Shown piece by piece: positions 1-32,035 of a DNA stretch of 64,000 bases. The stretch spans positions 186,001 to 250,000 of the forward strand of contig WPIO01000149.1 of NCBI GenBank assembly GCA_009760855.2, written 5' to 3'. A model generated the notes under the pieces. The model saw only the letters and a list, made by a program, of their open reading frames with translations. It was not told the origin of the DNA and did no database searches. Position numbers and translations under genes: made by a program. Position 1 is the first letter of the stretch. Each line of letters begins with the position of its first letter. The DNA is from Cristatella mucedo (lineage: Eukaryota; Bryozoa; Phylactolaemata; Cristatellidae).

Positions 1-1129
1 ACCCTCTCGTTACTACATTGCTGAATGGATTTTTTGAAGCGGTGTCTGGAAAGGCCAAAATACAGCCTCGGCGACACCTGGCGGACGTGGCAATACTAGG
101 GTCGTAACATTAGGGCAATTCACTTTTCGAGGGACTAAATGCAGAAGTATCGAAGGGTTCCAGCGACAGGAGCTGCGTTGACATTGTGAAAGTAACGAGC
201 GTCACAGGCGAATCCACCTAGAATTTTAAGCGAACCTGGGCCACTAAGGAAAGAGAAGCATGTGGCGTCACGGTAGGTAATATTCGGCCCGTTAGACGAT
301 TGCAGACGGGAGGGGGCCCGAGTGGCAGAGAAACAGGTCAGATGAAGGGAATAGCGTGCAGGTTTTATTATGGGCGTATAGTGTAATGCATTACGTGAGA
401 GCCTTAGGGCACTCCTTGTACAACAACCTCAGATGGATTGTTCTGACCTTAATTCATCTACCCTCGGTAGAGATACCTGCGACGATCCACCTGCATAAGC
501 TCAACTTGTTGCTTGACAAGCAGACTCTTCTGAGCTAATTGCTGTGCATCTCTCGATTAAAACACCCCTCGGAATGTACACGATAGTGACTACTTCGTCG
601 AGTGAGCGAATGGAGAGACGCTGCTCCTAAGACTGCTGCACGTTGGCACATGCCTACAGAGCTGGTCTCGATCAGCAGCTCCGTGGGAGCCAGACCTCAA
701 GAACGCCTGAGCGGCCCACCAGCAGACGGTCACATGACCATGCAGCTATTGGTTGACCCGTTAGGCAGCTAGCCAATAGGTGCAGGGTGATGCAGCTGAC
801 GAGGCGACCTCTGATTAACCCTGAAAGGGGACGGTAGGGCGGTACTTCAGCGTATGCAGCCTGGACGAGTCATGTCCTGGACGTCATCCATACGCTTATG
901 CAGATCTAGTCCATGAATGACTTTTGCAGTGTTTATGTTATGTCACGGAGGCCTTTAGCTAAAAGATTTGATTTTACCAGCATTCGGCAAACTGCAGCAA
1001 AGAGAATGGATTGATGCAAATGCCCGTGGTAACAACAGAACCTGTATATAGGAGGTCGTCATGATCAGCCTACGTGACTTTTTCGCTAGCACAAGAGCTC
1101 CAAAAGCCGGGGCTTAAATGAAAAAACTA
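1..1129. other. No recognisable feature
   Basis: No exon with family resemblance, no clear repeat tail and no tRNA-like promoter boxes were seen. Only short open frames occur, without recognisable composition or motifs. Confidence 0.4.
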
Positions 1130-1300
1130 ATTCATTTTCATAGCGCCCTAAGATACCTGAATTTCGATTCAAGCATTTCACTTGTGCCACGGGGCTCGAA
1201 CCCTTGACCTCAGCAATCAAATTTGTTCACCTTGACCTCGCTCGAAGCGAGCACTTTCACTTCTGGCCCTAACCAGCTCGTTCACTAGAGTGCCATCAAG
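1130..1300 (-). repeat. tRNA-derived SINE, type II, old copy
   Basis: Read on the minus strand, this has a tRNA-like head with a degenerate B box (gggttcgagcc, near 1,195). A body follows, and then a remnant of the LINE A 3' tail (the 'gcgcc' side of the hairpin near 1,143). The same layout recurs near 8.4, 40.8, 45.8, 48.2 and 48.6 kb. The copy is diverged and its ends are approximate. Confidence 0.55.
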
Positions 1301-3179
1301 ACTAAGCCTCTGCATTCTGGATTCACTGCCGCATATTGGTAATGGTTCGTGCAATTGTTCCGGTGGTGGTCAGTAGGTCTGATTGGCCCTGATTTTCTAT
1401 ACGGAACGTAAAAGCAATTGTATCTTAATATCTACTTGGGCGCTGTTTGTTATTACCGTAGCAATTATTATCAATGCTAACCGTGAGGTGAATTTACGGG
1501 TATACTTTTAGTTAGTAAGCAACTCAACTTCCATCCGAGATGGTAGGATGCCTAATCAACCCTGATAATTATAAATAAAGCCAGAGTAAAACTAGACCAT
1601 ACTTAAAAGATACCTAACAGCACTTTATGCAAGTGCTTTTCTGAAGCCATTGGATGATGAACTAGCAGCTGCTAGTGCATGCCGCATCGGAAACTCTTGA
1701 AGAGCATCCCTCAAAGGACTAAAACATTTAATGCAGCATCCACCCGTGACAAAATCCTATTTCGCTCCTCGGATTCTGTTTATGCGACTTGATTTCCATC
1801 CGAATACTGCCTACCGAGCTCCTCGTTCCTATTACACCAATGCGGCTATCGATATTGAGGATAATCTGTATCGAACTGCTATGATGCGTCACCGCAGTCT
1901 CCGGATGCCTGGTTTCGTCATGCTTCTCCTACTTTTCAGATGACGCTGGAGGAGCAGACAATAGAGGAATCGCCGGAAGAAATGAAGACAGCGGAAAGAA
2001 CGGAATAACCAGAGAGATGAGGCTCAAGAGCCGCGATATGATGTGAATATTGCAAACTTCGACGCTGCTGCCGTTGCACTGCGAGCGTGCTGCGTGCCTA
2101 TAGAAGGAGCCAAGCGTGGCTGCTTAACCTCTCGGGGTCATCGGTGGGGTGCCTCAACCAGATTGCGCCTTCTGTATACAACTGAACGAGCATCGCGCAG
2201 CAGCTACTGCGTGACTGAGTTTGTGGAGGAAGCTCTCACTTTAAATTTATCAACTTTAGAAACTATTCCACTCATTCCTTCAGCCAGTAGAGCGTCAAAG
2301 TTGAGCGTCAAATACACTAGTGTGTCGTTCGCATTCCCTGTAACCACGAATCGTTGCAAAGCGTATCACCTGAAAGCCATGCTTCTAACTAGCAGATTTA
2401 ATTCTGGCTTACAGCTATGCAGCTGCGACGAAAAACGATGTACATGCAGGTCAAAGGTTTGTCAATGAAGGCATTTACATATTTATAAACAGAGATATGA
2501 GTAGAGTTGACGATAACATTGGTGTAGACTTTAGACAAAAGTAGACTTTTGCTCATTCAGTTTCCCGGTCAAAAAATTAATTAGCATATAGGCATGTGGT
2601 CGTAGGAAAGGAAGCACCATTGTTGGCCGTACGTGAGAGGATGGCGACGGGACGGGGGGGGGGGGTAAGATGTTCCCGTGCGTCAAGGCCAAGGGGCACC
2701 GAAAGCAAAATGGATCGTGCATATTTTTTAAGACTTTTTCATGCGATAATGCCAATATTGATTTCAGGCAGTTCTTTGTTTCAATGGACTTGACTATTGC
2801 TGGCTGAGCTAGTCTAGCATTTTTAGAGAATTAGACCAATTGCAGCTTGATTCTCTGGCTGCATAAACGCGACGACACAGGAACACCGAAAGGGCTTTAA
2901 CCACTGCGTATTCGGCTGGCGCTCGCAGCACAACGAGCATAGGGCCGCTCACCCCTCCATCCGCATTCCGACTGCCCTTTCCGTCCGCTTGCCCTCATCC
3001 TGCCTGCCACAGCCGGGCTGTTTCTCGTCAATGGCGAGTATGGCCTGCTACGCCTGCATCAAGGGCAAGCCATCAAGGGCAAGCCATCAAGCCAGCGTAC
3101 CCTGCCTGAGTATCGACACACTAGTGGACCATACACGCTAGGCCTAACTGGATAGCCTAAGACAGCCCCATTAAAAAGA
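1301..3179. other. Unassigned intergenic sequence
   Basis: I see no recognisable gene. Open frames up to 141 codons (2,043-2,468 +) have no family resemblance. A run of 13 G lies near 2,655, and a short imperfect tandem based on 'catcaagggcaagc' lies near 3,056-3,090. Confidence 0.35.
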
Positions 3180-3440
3180 AGGAAATTTCAGAAACATTTC
3201 AATCGGGGTTCAAACGGCAGCAGTCCACTAAAACTCCAAGCTTCCGTCTAAGCAATGGCATTTTACGCAGCGACTGTTACGGGAAGGTCACTGCCCTAGT
3301 GCTAGTATAGCCATCGACTGCCTTCGACACCATCGTGAGTTCCCTATATGAAACACTCCTGCATAACACTCACGTAGTCTTTGTGGCATTTTGTAGTTAC
3401 AGACGGATATAAATTACAAACTATTACAAATTATTGATGT
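3180..3440 (+). mobile_element. Decayed LINE fragment (reverse transcriptase piece joined to a family B 3' end)
   Basis: Near 3,310 the frame reads like the RT stretch 'STAFDTI', seen in intact form in other copies as '[11 protein letters not shown]'. From about 3,345 the text matches the family B 3' end found near 14.2, 19.3 and 39.6 kb, ending in 'gttacagacggatata'. Stops and frameshifts are frequent, so this is a fossil. Confidence 0.5.
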
Positions 3441-4329
3441 TACAGGAGATGTAACTGCCGATCAATTTTGAGGATTGAAATTTCCACTCTCTTAGTAACA
3501 GTGGGGTTTTCATAACCATATATATGGTTTTGTCGTTGCTAGACCTTGGAAAGTAAGCTGTCGCACAATTTCGAACGTCAGCAATAAAAGCCGCTAAGCA
3601 GATGATAGATTATATCGAAGCACTCCTCCCCCTGAGTCAAACTGCTTAACCTCTAAGTGACCTCTAAACCTCCAAGCTCTTTGCAAACCTTGCATTCGAT
3701 CTTTTTTTTCTTGCATCCTTGAACTCACTAACGATTGACATCAAGAAATCCCCTGATTAATTGAGATCTAAAAGACGCGCAAGTCTAATTATTCTGCGCA
3801 TAATCTATGAATAGTTTAAAGTGCGATGTATTTCATGCTAAACGTATGCAGGCAATCCCAGACCAATAGACCTGCTGCCTCTCCAGCATATGTGAAGAGC
3901 ATTGAGTTAGATACGGTTATTTAAGGTGGCAATGCCAATATTAACATCATTGTCACTTTTATTATTCTTCCTTACTGTATGTCGCTGTTAAAAGATGCAT
4001 AGAGGCTGAGCAAGGGTTTTAAATGGGCTGCTGTAAGACACATTTCTTGAAACGATGTGCCTCAGCCAGATAGACACAAATCTCGTACCTGACTCATTTA
4101 AGTTCCTGTGAAAAAGATAATGTTCTATATCTAGTGATACCATAACCTGAATTTGAGTCTGTTACTCAAAATCTTCAGAGTAAGTTTTTCTTTATATTAC
4201 TGAGATATTGAATAAATTACTATCGGTTATTATTAGTAAATACGTTGCTTGTAATGTGAAGCTACTGCCACAAGTATTGAGCCATGAAGCGACACTCTGA
4301 CAATAAGATAGCATCCTCTCCTCATTTCT

Positions 4330-4600
4330 AAAATGCCTATTTATTGACTCACGGTTAGTAATCAGCTCTGTAATCACTGGCTCATTGCTTGGAATTAGGT
4401 GTGTCACCGTTGGCTCGTGGCTAAGAATCAGCTGCTTAGCCATTGGCTCGTGGCTAAGAATCAGCTGCTTAGCCATTGGCTCGTGGCTAAGAATCAGCTG
4501 CTTAGCCATTGACTCGCAGGATGGAATCAGCGCTTTAATGATTCGAGCGCTGATCAACCTGCCGATCAACCCGATCAGTGATTCTTGGTCAATGTTTCAA
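4330..4600 (-). repeat. 33-bp minisatellite, three near-perfect units plus diverged flanking units
   Basis: Three consecutive near-identical 33-bp units occupy 4,411-4,443, 4,444-4,476 and 4,477-4,509. More diverged units of the same period lie on both sides. Each unit carries a 7-bp inverted repeat (ggctaag ... cttagcc). On the minus strand the array is open within a 125-codon frame (4,192-4,569) and encodes 11-residue repeats such as MAKQLILSHEP. No known protein repeat is recognised, so whether it is coding is undecided. Confidence 0.8.
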
Positions 4601-5379
4601 GCCATAATGAAATACATAAAGCGTACTAGCTGTCTCAAATACTATTAAAGCGTTTGTGGATCAATCAAAATCAAAATTGCTGAGAAATTGCAATGCGCAG
4701 CTGGGGTTGTTATTACTCGCTCCGCCTTTACGTTGCTATGCAAATGATTGTGGTTGTTGCAGTTTGAAGGCTATGTTCCCGGAAGTGACGGAGGAGTGGC
4801 TGTGTGAGCCTTTGTGGCCGGTATTAATTCACTGGATTGAACGGCTTGAAACGAAATTGTATTGTATTGCAACAAGCTTGGTACGTAAACGTGCTTCATA
4901 TTACAAATTTTAGCTGTCAAAATGGCGACGGATCGAACGATAAAAGTTGCTATATGCTTGGCACCGCTCTTCTTTCCTGTCGCTCAACTCTGAACCGGCG
5001 AGGTGATTATTTTTAGGAAGACTACGAATTTTCCGCTGCCGATCACGCGAACCAAGCCAGAGAACATTTTGCCCATGTTCCACGTACCTATGGAGAAAAT
5101 TTCGAGTAACAAATAATTTGTTGTACGATGCATATGAGCGAGCAACACAGGGCTGACACTTGGTATTGCGCTTGCTGACGTGTTTTAATACAAGCACGAT
5201 GCTGTTGTCTACCAAGCGACGATGCGTGGGGTAGCAAGAAACTTATTAAATAAATGCAGACCTGTAGCCAGCAAGTTCAATGTCAGCGTGTAAGCAACTG
5301 CAGCTGCTTCTGCGGCATGGGAGAGTTTCTAAATCTTTTATTCTTTTTTATTTGAATAGTGCGTTATTTGATAATGCGT

Positions 5380-6110
5380 TTAATATAGCGCCCTCACAGA
5401 ACTCGATGTCTTTCTAGGCACTTTAAATTTGTTGCAAAGGAAGCACGATCGAATGGTTAGTAGTAGCATGCTCAATAAGCAACAGGTATAACATGGTTAG
5501 GGGTGACATGCACGGGTTCAGGATGCACGTTCGGTTAGTGGCAGCAATTTCCACAGTATCAGTACGCATAAGCCCATAAAGGACGAGTCATAGGGACCCC
5601 CAAATGCTATGATAAATAGATGCGCTTGTATTTTCTTTTTAAATGTGGACAGGTCAGGAGATGTCGTGACGCATGTTGGGAGTGAGTTCCAGTCATCGGG
5701 AGCTAACGAACTAAAGGCACGGTCTACAAACGATTTGAGATTTGTACGAGTTTTTGGCTATAGGCTACATTCTGAATAGCGGGTAGTACGACGCTTACCC
5801 TGGTGAGGGAGTTCATCTGATAGATACGCTGGAGCCAAACAAGGAAGGGACCTGAAAATGAGTGACAAAACCTTAAATTCGATGCGTTGCTTGACTGGTA
5901 GCCAGAACAGATCGGCGAGAAGCGGCGTGATGCGGTAGCTACGACGCTCACGACAGACATGCCTAGCTGCAGGGCTTTACATCAGGTGTACATGCCTGAT
6001 TGCACAGGCTAGTAGAGCAGCAAGCAGTGAGTTACAGAAGTCAAGACGGGATGTCACAAATGCATGGACCGACTAAGATGTGGTATCCTCATATAAACAA
6101 GCGGTATCAT
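5380..6110 (-). mobile_element. LINE family A, 3' portion, degenerate
   Basis: On the minus strand this holds the C-terminal part of a LINE reverse-transcriptase ORF with frameshifts; the stretch around 5,724-5,960 matches the C-terminal part of the copy at 48.8 kb. The conserved 3' untranslated region follows ('ggttaggggtgacatgca' near 5,495), then the remnant of the hairpin tail near 5,390. It is 5'-truncated and non-functional. Confidence 0.75.
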
Positions 6111-6132
6111 TAGATGCGCTATCCTTATCTAA

Positions 6133-6640
6133 ACATCTGATTTTATATACGAACAGGGCCAGCGACTGCTGGCTGGAGTTTGGTCTCTACTACACGTAAG
6201 TCGGTAAGGGAAAGCTTAAACGACTTGCGTAATTACCACAGAGTATTTTTTCTCTAAATAAAATAACGTATTGATCACTAACGATGCCCTCCACATTTCG
6301 GCACGAACACTGTCGGTGTGCTCGTCTTTCCTTACAACTGTTATTCAAGCGCCATAGCTCTTGGCAAGTGCTCGCGACATCTTTACTCTTATAATCTCAT
6401 TAAATTTCAGCTCCATAGCTTAACTGCTGCTGAAAAGTAAGCCTCTAAACTGTCGTTTACGTCATGAAGGTAATTGTTTTACCTTGGGTCACGCATAAGG
6501 CGAGCCTATTTTCTGTCGTCAACAAACTCACTTAGGGTCACGAACACTCGGTGCTGAAACCCTACTAATGATGGCTGGAAACTGTTGAACGTGTAATTCG
6601 TTGGCTCACCCATCTCGGCTGTACTACTATGGTCATTTTA
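6133..6640 (+). repeat. ~500-bp dispersed repeat, copy 1
   Basis: This aligns over nearly its whole length with 10,103-10,606 in the same orientation. Shared landmarks are 'atacgaacagggccagc', 'gagtttggtctctactaca', 'ccatagcttaactgctgct' and 'accttgggtcacgcata'. It lies between two LINE A fragments and appears to truncate the second at its 3' side. No ORF, tRNA boxes or clear terminal repeats are seen. It may be a non-autonomous transposon. Confidence 0.75.
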
Positions 6641-7190
6641 TCCCGCTGTAATCGATTATACGAGTTTGTACGATGTATAGGTAAACAGCTAGATTCCGAA
6701 AAGCGGGTCGTACAATGCTTAGCCTGCTGAGGCAGTAGATTTGACAGGTAGGCTGGAGCCAAAGAATGAATGCACCTAAAGGTTAGACACAAAACCTTGA
6801 ATTCGATGCGTTGCTTGACTGGTAGCCAGTGCAGTTCAGTGAGAAGTAGTGAGATGTTGCAACTGCAACGCTCACGACAGACAAGCTTTGCTGCAGAGTT
6901 TTGCACGAGCTGTAAGCACTCGATTGAGCCGGTAGAGCAGCAAGCAGTTAGTTACAGAAGTCAAGACGGGATGTCATAGATGCATGATCCAATGTAGGTG
7001 TGGAATCCTTGTCTAAACTAGCTAGATTTGTAGAGATGTTATGTAGCTGAAAGTAGGCAGACTTGGCTGTGCAGCTGATGTGGTCGTCTAATGAAAGATC
7101 ACTTTGGAACATGACACCAAGACTTCGTGCATGTGAACGACTGTAAGTATTTACGTACTTCCGCAATAGTGAGCAGACCTCATCGAACTG
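6641..7190 (-). mobile_element. LINE family A, C-terminal RT region, degenerate
   Basis: Minus-strand frames at 6,948-7,166 and 6,565-6,906 contain '[16 protein letters not shown]', 'TSRLDFCN' and '[15 protein letters not shown]'. These match the C-terminal third of the LINE ORF at 48.8 kb. The two blocks are out of frame with each other, and the normal 3' end is missing where the dispersed repeat begins. Confidence 0.75.
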
Positions 7191-7819
7191 GTTTTTTGCA
7201 CCATGCTGAAAATCATTTCGCTGCGTGTATTAGTAGTCAACAGCTCCTCAATCTCGGACTCAGAAATATAATCGGGAGGTTTCATCAAACGCGAAGCGTG
7301 CCTCAAGGTAATTTAAGTTACTTAGAGCCCTTTAAAGGTCCGAACGTTACCGAGCGTGCGAGAGCTTTTACATTAAGCGTTAAACAAGTGCTTTAAGCGA
7401 AGCTTCCGGCATGTTGCCACGAGAGGAGAACAGCGTAAATTGTTTTGAATTTCTCGTAATTCAAGAAACAATCGACAGCGGCAGACATAGTGGGGGAGAG
7501 AAAGCACGATAGCGGTATTTGCAGCCGCTACAAAAGGCACTCTGAGCGCCATCCGACTTGCATGCAGGCCCTTGGCGTTTCCAAGCAATTTGGCCACGAT
7601 CTTTGACTATTGCCATAAATGCTTCTCTAAAATCATAGTGACGAAAGGCACTTCGTGGCAGCTTTTTGTTTGAGGGTTTTTATTTAGAGCTCGCTCAGTA
7701 AAAGCTTGTGGCTGAGAGCAATGTAAGAACTCCGAAGTAAATGCAGTGCTAAGCGCATATCCTCAGTCGAGCGTACAGCTTTCGTACCGCCGTCAACGAC
7801 GTAATGACAATATAATAAC

Positions 7820-8028
7820 ACTTGCTGTGCTTCTTGTCACTCAGCTTACTTGTATGCTGACCCTGTGCATGTCACCCCTGATCATGCTATCCATGTATTT
7901 TATCAAGAATGATACTACTCACAATTCAATCCTGCTTTGTATGCAAAACGCAAGAAATGCAAAACGCCTAGACAGAGATTGAGTTCTCTGAGAGTGTTTC
8001 ATCAAGTGTATTCTCGTTATTGTTATTC
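7820..8028 (+). mobile_element. LINE family A, 3' untranslated end
   Basis: This contains 'ctgaccctgtgcatgtcacc', then a hairpin tail ('acgcctagacagagattgag' near 7,964) and a short (ATT)-like tail. It matches the 3' end of the LINE at 50.1-50.3 kb. Confidence 0.7.
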
Positions 8029-8344
8029 AGCTCCTTAGTGAGGTGATTAAATATCGCGACCAAGGCCGTGAAGCTGGACTACTGGAGCAGGCAACTCTGC
8101 GTTTCCCGCTGCGAGCTGTTTGGAAGTCGCTAAGGCTCGTCTGCCTGCTACACTACAGAAGCTTTTTATTTCTTTGACGTGGCATTTCTTTTGACTGAGG
8201 TAGGCTTCATTAGTAAAACAGCTTGAGGTAACTTCGAGAAAGAATCGCTTAAAGGCTGTCATATTTTAAGACTCGGTCCACAAGTTTAAAGTTCCGATTG
8301 AAAGCCCTAAAACGAATAAGTATAATTATTATAATTTGTTTGTA

Positions 8345-8625
8345 TTGCCTTTTTAAGATAACTGAATCTCTATCCCGGTGCTTTATGTAAAGCCTCAAAG
8401 CTCAAGCCCACGACCTCGGCCGCCTATATAAATAATTAAATACAGTTCATTTGCATAGTATCCTATGAGAACTTAATTTCTCTATCCCGGTACTCCACAT
8501 GCGCCCCTGGGCCAGAGTTCACGACCTCGGTCTCTAATGCTAGCACCTTGACCTCGGTTGTTCAAGGCGATGACCCTTACCCCTGGGCAGAACTAGGGCG
8601 GCCCACGGACTTCGCTCGCCAGAGC
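8345..8625 (-). repeat. tRNA-derived SINE(s), type II
   Basis: Read on the minus strand there are LINE A-like tail pieces ('accgggatagaga' occurs twice, near 8,370 and 8,485) and tRNA-like head sequence around 8,510-8,600. The doubled tail suggests two overlapping or nested copies. Confidence 0.5.
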
Positions 8626-9779
8626 GTGAAAATCATCTGGAGCACCGCTCATGTCTGCTGGTTTTCTCTGCGTCGAAGCGCTGCCATCGCATCTTGAGAC
8701 AGATGGGAACTTCCAGCACATTAAAGTAGCATAGTTTTAAAATTCGTGCTTTTGACATATTTCTGGCAGTAGTCCTTAAGCTGAAGTCTTTTCCGACTAC
8801 TGAATTTTTACGGGTATAAGTCGCACCCAAATATAAGTCGCACACTAAATATATGGACCAATGTTTTCGTAGGTTTTTAGTGAAAAATACTATTACTGAA
8901 TATGTAGCTCAATTTATAACAATACAAGTTTTCCTCAATCATTAAAGTTCGCAAGAAACTCGTCATCGGTATCACTGCTAACATCTTCATTCACAGTCTT
9001 CTGCAACATTATCAACTCACTTTCGCTGCATAGAGTGACTTATTCTGATTTTATAAATCCTAGGTTTCTTTTCAAAAAAGAAGGGAAAAAATTTCCTCTG
9101 TGCCTTACTCTCCGGCAGAAATGAGGCTCGCTGAAACAATTCATCGTGCTGATCTGGAGGAACGTTTTGACATTGACAAATCTAGTTTTGATAGACGTAA
9201 CCTGTCACTAAGTTTGAATCGGGAAGTAAGGAGATTAATTACTTACATGTGTAATGGTGATGCCGACTTTGACAGTGTTTTAGTGCTGAAGAGCGAAAAA
9301 TTCTTTGTGGGTGAACTTTCATTTATGATCCGTTTTCAGGACAGGCAAAACGCCAGCAGCTCTCTCAGGGTGTTAGCAGTATGTAAACACCGCGTCTAGA
9401 GCAAATAAAAGAGGGACACAAGCTGAGAAATCCTGACTTAAATCCATCGCAATATTCAAAAAATTCTAACCCTGGATTCGGATATATTTGTCAGCTGGTA
9501 TTAACACCTTCAAATACGAACTTACATCATTTGTTTAAGATGCGACATAACTGAATGCATAGACGTGGACCTGCCTAGCCCTCAAAAACGTACTGAATCT
9601 TCAAGACGCTTTACGAGGATTAAGGTGCGTAACTCATTAATAAGGAAATCTGCCACTGCGATTAAAAAACTTCTTCCTCCACTTTTTCTGCTTCTTCACC
9701 TTCTTGGTCTCTTCATAACCTTAGGCTCTCGATGGAAAATAGATGAGCTGTTCTAGTCTTTCGCCTAAAGACTGTCACG
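8626..9779. other. Unassigned sequence with a 99-codon open frame
   Basis: The frame at 9,100-9,399 (+) is open for 99 codons and its composition looks protein-like (LEERFDIDKSSFDRRNLS), but I recognise no family. Just upstream, 8,811-8,850 carries a repeated 'tataagtcgcac' motif seen twice within 30 bp. The stretch may be a decayed transposon. Confidence 0.3.
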
Positions 9780-10102
9780 AAAGAAGCTCTTGCTCAGCTG
9801 CATGTCCTACACTGTGGAATTCACCTACACAGTTTAAACGAAATGGCGTGTGCTCTCCAGCTTGCGACTCTTTGAAATCCTCTCCCACGCAGCTAATTTC
9901 GTGCTACTCACTTCTAAGCGTGCCCTCCTGACTCGTCTGTGCTTCTCACTTTCATTTTCCTCCGTGAGGTGCGGTCTGAAATATGCGCGCCGAAAACCGC
10001 TTATACTTTGAGTGCAACCACTGGGAATACTCTCCTGAGTAACATTCACTTATTGAGTGTGACTTAGCTGAGTTACAGACGGATATACATGCACTAATAC
10101 AT
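9780..10102 (+). mobile_element. LINE family B, 3' remnant
   Basis: 'acactgtggaattcacctac', near 9,810, parallels the 'WNSLP' segment of family B. The end near 10,070-10,105 reads 'gttacagacggatatacatg' and runs into an ACAT-like tail. It is strongly decayed. Confidence 0.45.
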
Positions 10103-10606
10103 ACATCTGTGCTTATATACGAACAGGGCCAGCAACTGCTGGATGGAGTTTGGTCTCTACTACACTTACGTCGGTAGGGGAAAGCTTGAACGACTTGCAT
10201 AATTACCAAAGAGTCTTTCCTCTAAATAAAATAAGGCATTGATCACTACCGGTCCACTCCACATTTTGGCATGCCCACTCTCGGTATGCTTCTCCTTTTT
10301 TATAGCTCTTATCTAAGAGTCATAGCTTTTAGCAAGTGCGCACGACGTCTGTACTCTTACAATCCCATTAAATTTTAGCTCCATAGCTTAACTGCTGCTG
10401 AAAAGTAAGTCTCTAAACTGTGACGTGCGTCACGAACATAGTTTTACCTTGGGTCACGCATATGGCAAGCCTATTTTCTAGCGTCAACATACTCACTTAT
10501 GGTCATAAACATTCGGTGCTGAAACCCAGCTAACGACGGCTCCAAACTCTTGAACCTGCAGTCCGTTTGCGTCCCCCACCTCGACTGTACTAATGTGATT
10601 ATTATA
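10103..10606 (+). repeat. ~500-bp dispersed repeat, copy 2
   Basis: This is the same repeat as 6,133-6,640, in direct orientation and about 4 kb away, with scattered substitutions and small indels. It follows directly on a family B LINE tail. The function and class are unknown. Confidence 0.75.
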
Positions 10607-10905
10607 TGCAGCGATAATGTATGATATAATCACTTCAGGCACAGCTTTTTTATCGAAACCAAGAGCAACGATACTACCTTATACTTCAAGTCTATACGGT
10701 TGCCTCGGGCTGGATGGATGGCGCTCGAACGGAAAGCATCATCTGAATACGGCACTATTGGGGCTTACCTCCCATCCGTAAATTTTCAAGTTTGAAATGA
10801 ATTTAGAATCACTCATTTTCAATATATATATATATATATTTCCATAGCAATATTACATTTATGTATTCATTCCTAGTCAGATTACATTTATTTTTTGTTC
10901 GGTTC

Positions 10906-10967
10906 CTACTACAGTGCCACACGTATATTCTTACTGTTTGCTTAAGCCTTACTACAGCGCCACACGT
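10906..10967 (+). promoter_or_regulatory. Duplicated 3' splice-acceptor-like motif upstream of the RANGAP1 start
   Basis: Two near-identical segments, 'ctactacagtgccacacgt' (10,906-10,924) and 'cttactacagcgccacacgt' (10,948-10,967), each contain a plausible pyrimidine-rich acceptor ending in ACAG. They lie 83 and 41 bases before the ATG. They could be alternative acceptors of a 5' UTR intron or trans-splice sites. This is inference only. Confidence 0.3.
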
Positions 10968-10989
10968 GGATCTCGCTGTCTGTGGCGGG

Positions 10990-31347
<20,358 letters not shown>

Positions 31348-31374
31348 GTGATCCACTAGAACTTGTTGCACTAT

Positions 31375-31800
31375 GCCGAGCAACTGCATTTGACTCGGTT
31401 AGCTGCAGCGTTGGTACAAGACTCAGCAGCTCGTCTAGTCTGTCGTCAATGGGGGGTAGCTGACACGTCACACCACTTCTGTCTTAGTGTCACTGGCTCC
31501 CTAGCGAGCTTCAAATCTATTTCAAGATCCTCACTTGGCCTTACAGGTTGCTTCACTCGCTTGCATCTTGCTGTTCCTAGCACGAAATTGAAAGCTTTTG
31601 AGGATCGAGCCTTCAGCTCCCCCGTGTGCACCGAAAGTCTGGAACTAGCTTCCGACTACACTCACTGCCTGCGATTACCCTTCATCTCTTGAGTCTTAGC
31701 TAAAGATGCATGTGTTCCGGTCAGCTTTTCCTTCGATCCAGTTTTTTGTTTGTGTTTGCTTTTCGTGAGTACCTGTACGTTTTACTTGCCAGAGTTCTTA
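31375..31800 (+). mobile_element. LINE C-terminal remnant downstream of RANGAP1
   Basis: The translation starts ALVQDSAARLVCRQ, the same block as [13 protein letters not shown] in LINE A at 49.7 kb. It then diverges through frameshifts (FEDRAFSSPV near 31,600). It begins about 30 bp after the RANGAP1 stop, so it may form part of the 3' UTR. Confidence 0.65.
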
Positions 31801-31959
31801 CTAACCGATGGCCATTAGAGTCTTCTGATTTGCTTTTGCATTCTGAGCTAAGTATCACATTATTGTGTAATTTGTGTATATTTATTTAATGTATCTTTAG
31901 ATTAATTTAATGCAATTTCCATTGTTGTGTTTGTGCTCTAACTTCACGTGTACATGCAT

Positions 31960-32035
31960 ATAATAATAATAAAGCATGTGTGGCACTGTGAGAGAACTAA
32001 ACATCTTTGCTAAGCGCTTCACACAGGCTGCTAAT
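31960..32035 (-). repeat. LINE A-type tail with AATAAA
   Basis: The minus strand carries the hairpin remnant and (ATT)n tail. On the plus strand the tail supplies AATAAA at 31,968-31,973, a possible RANGAP1 polyadenylation signal. Confidence 0.4.
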
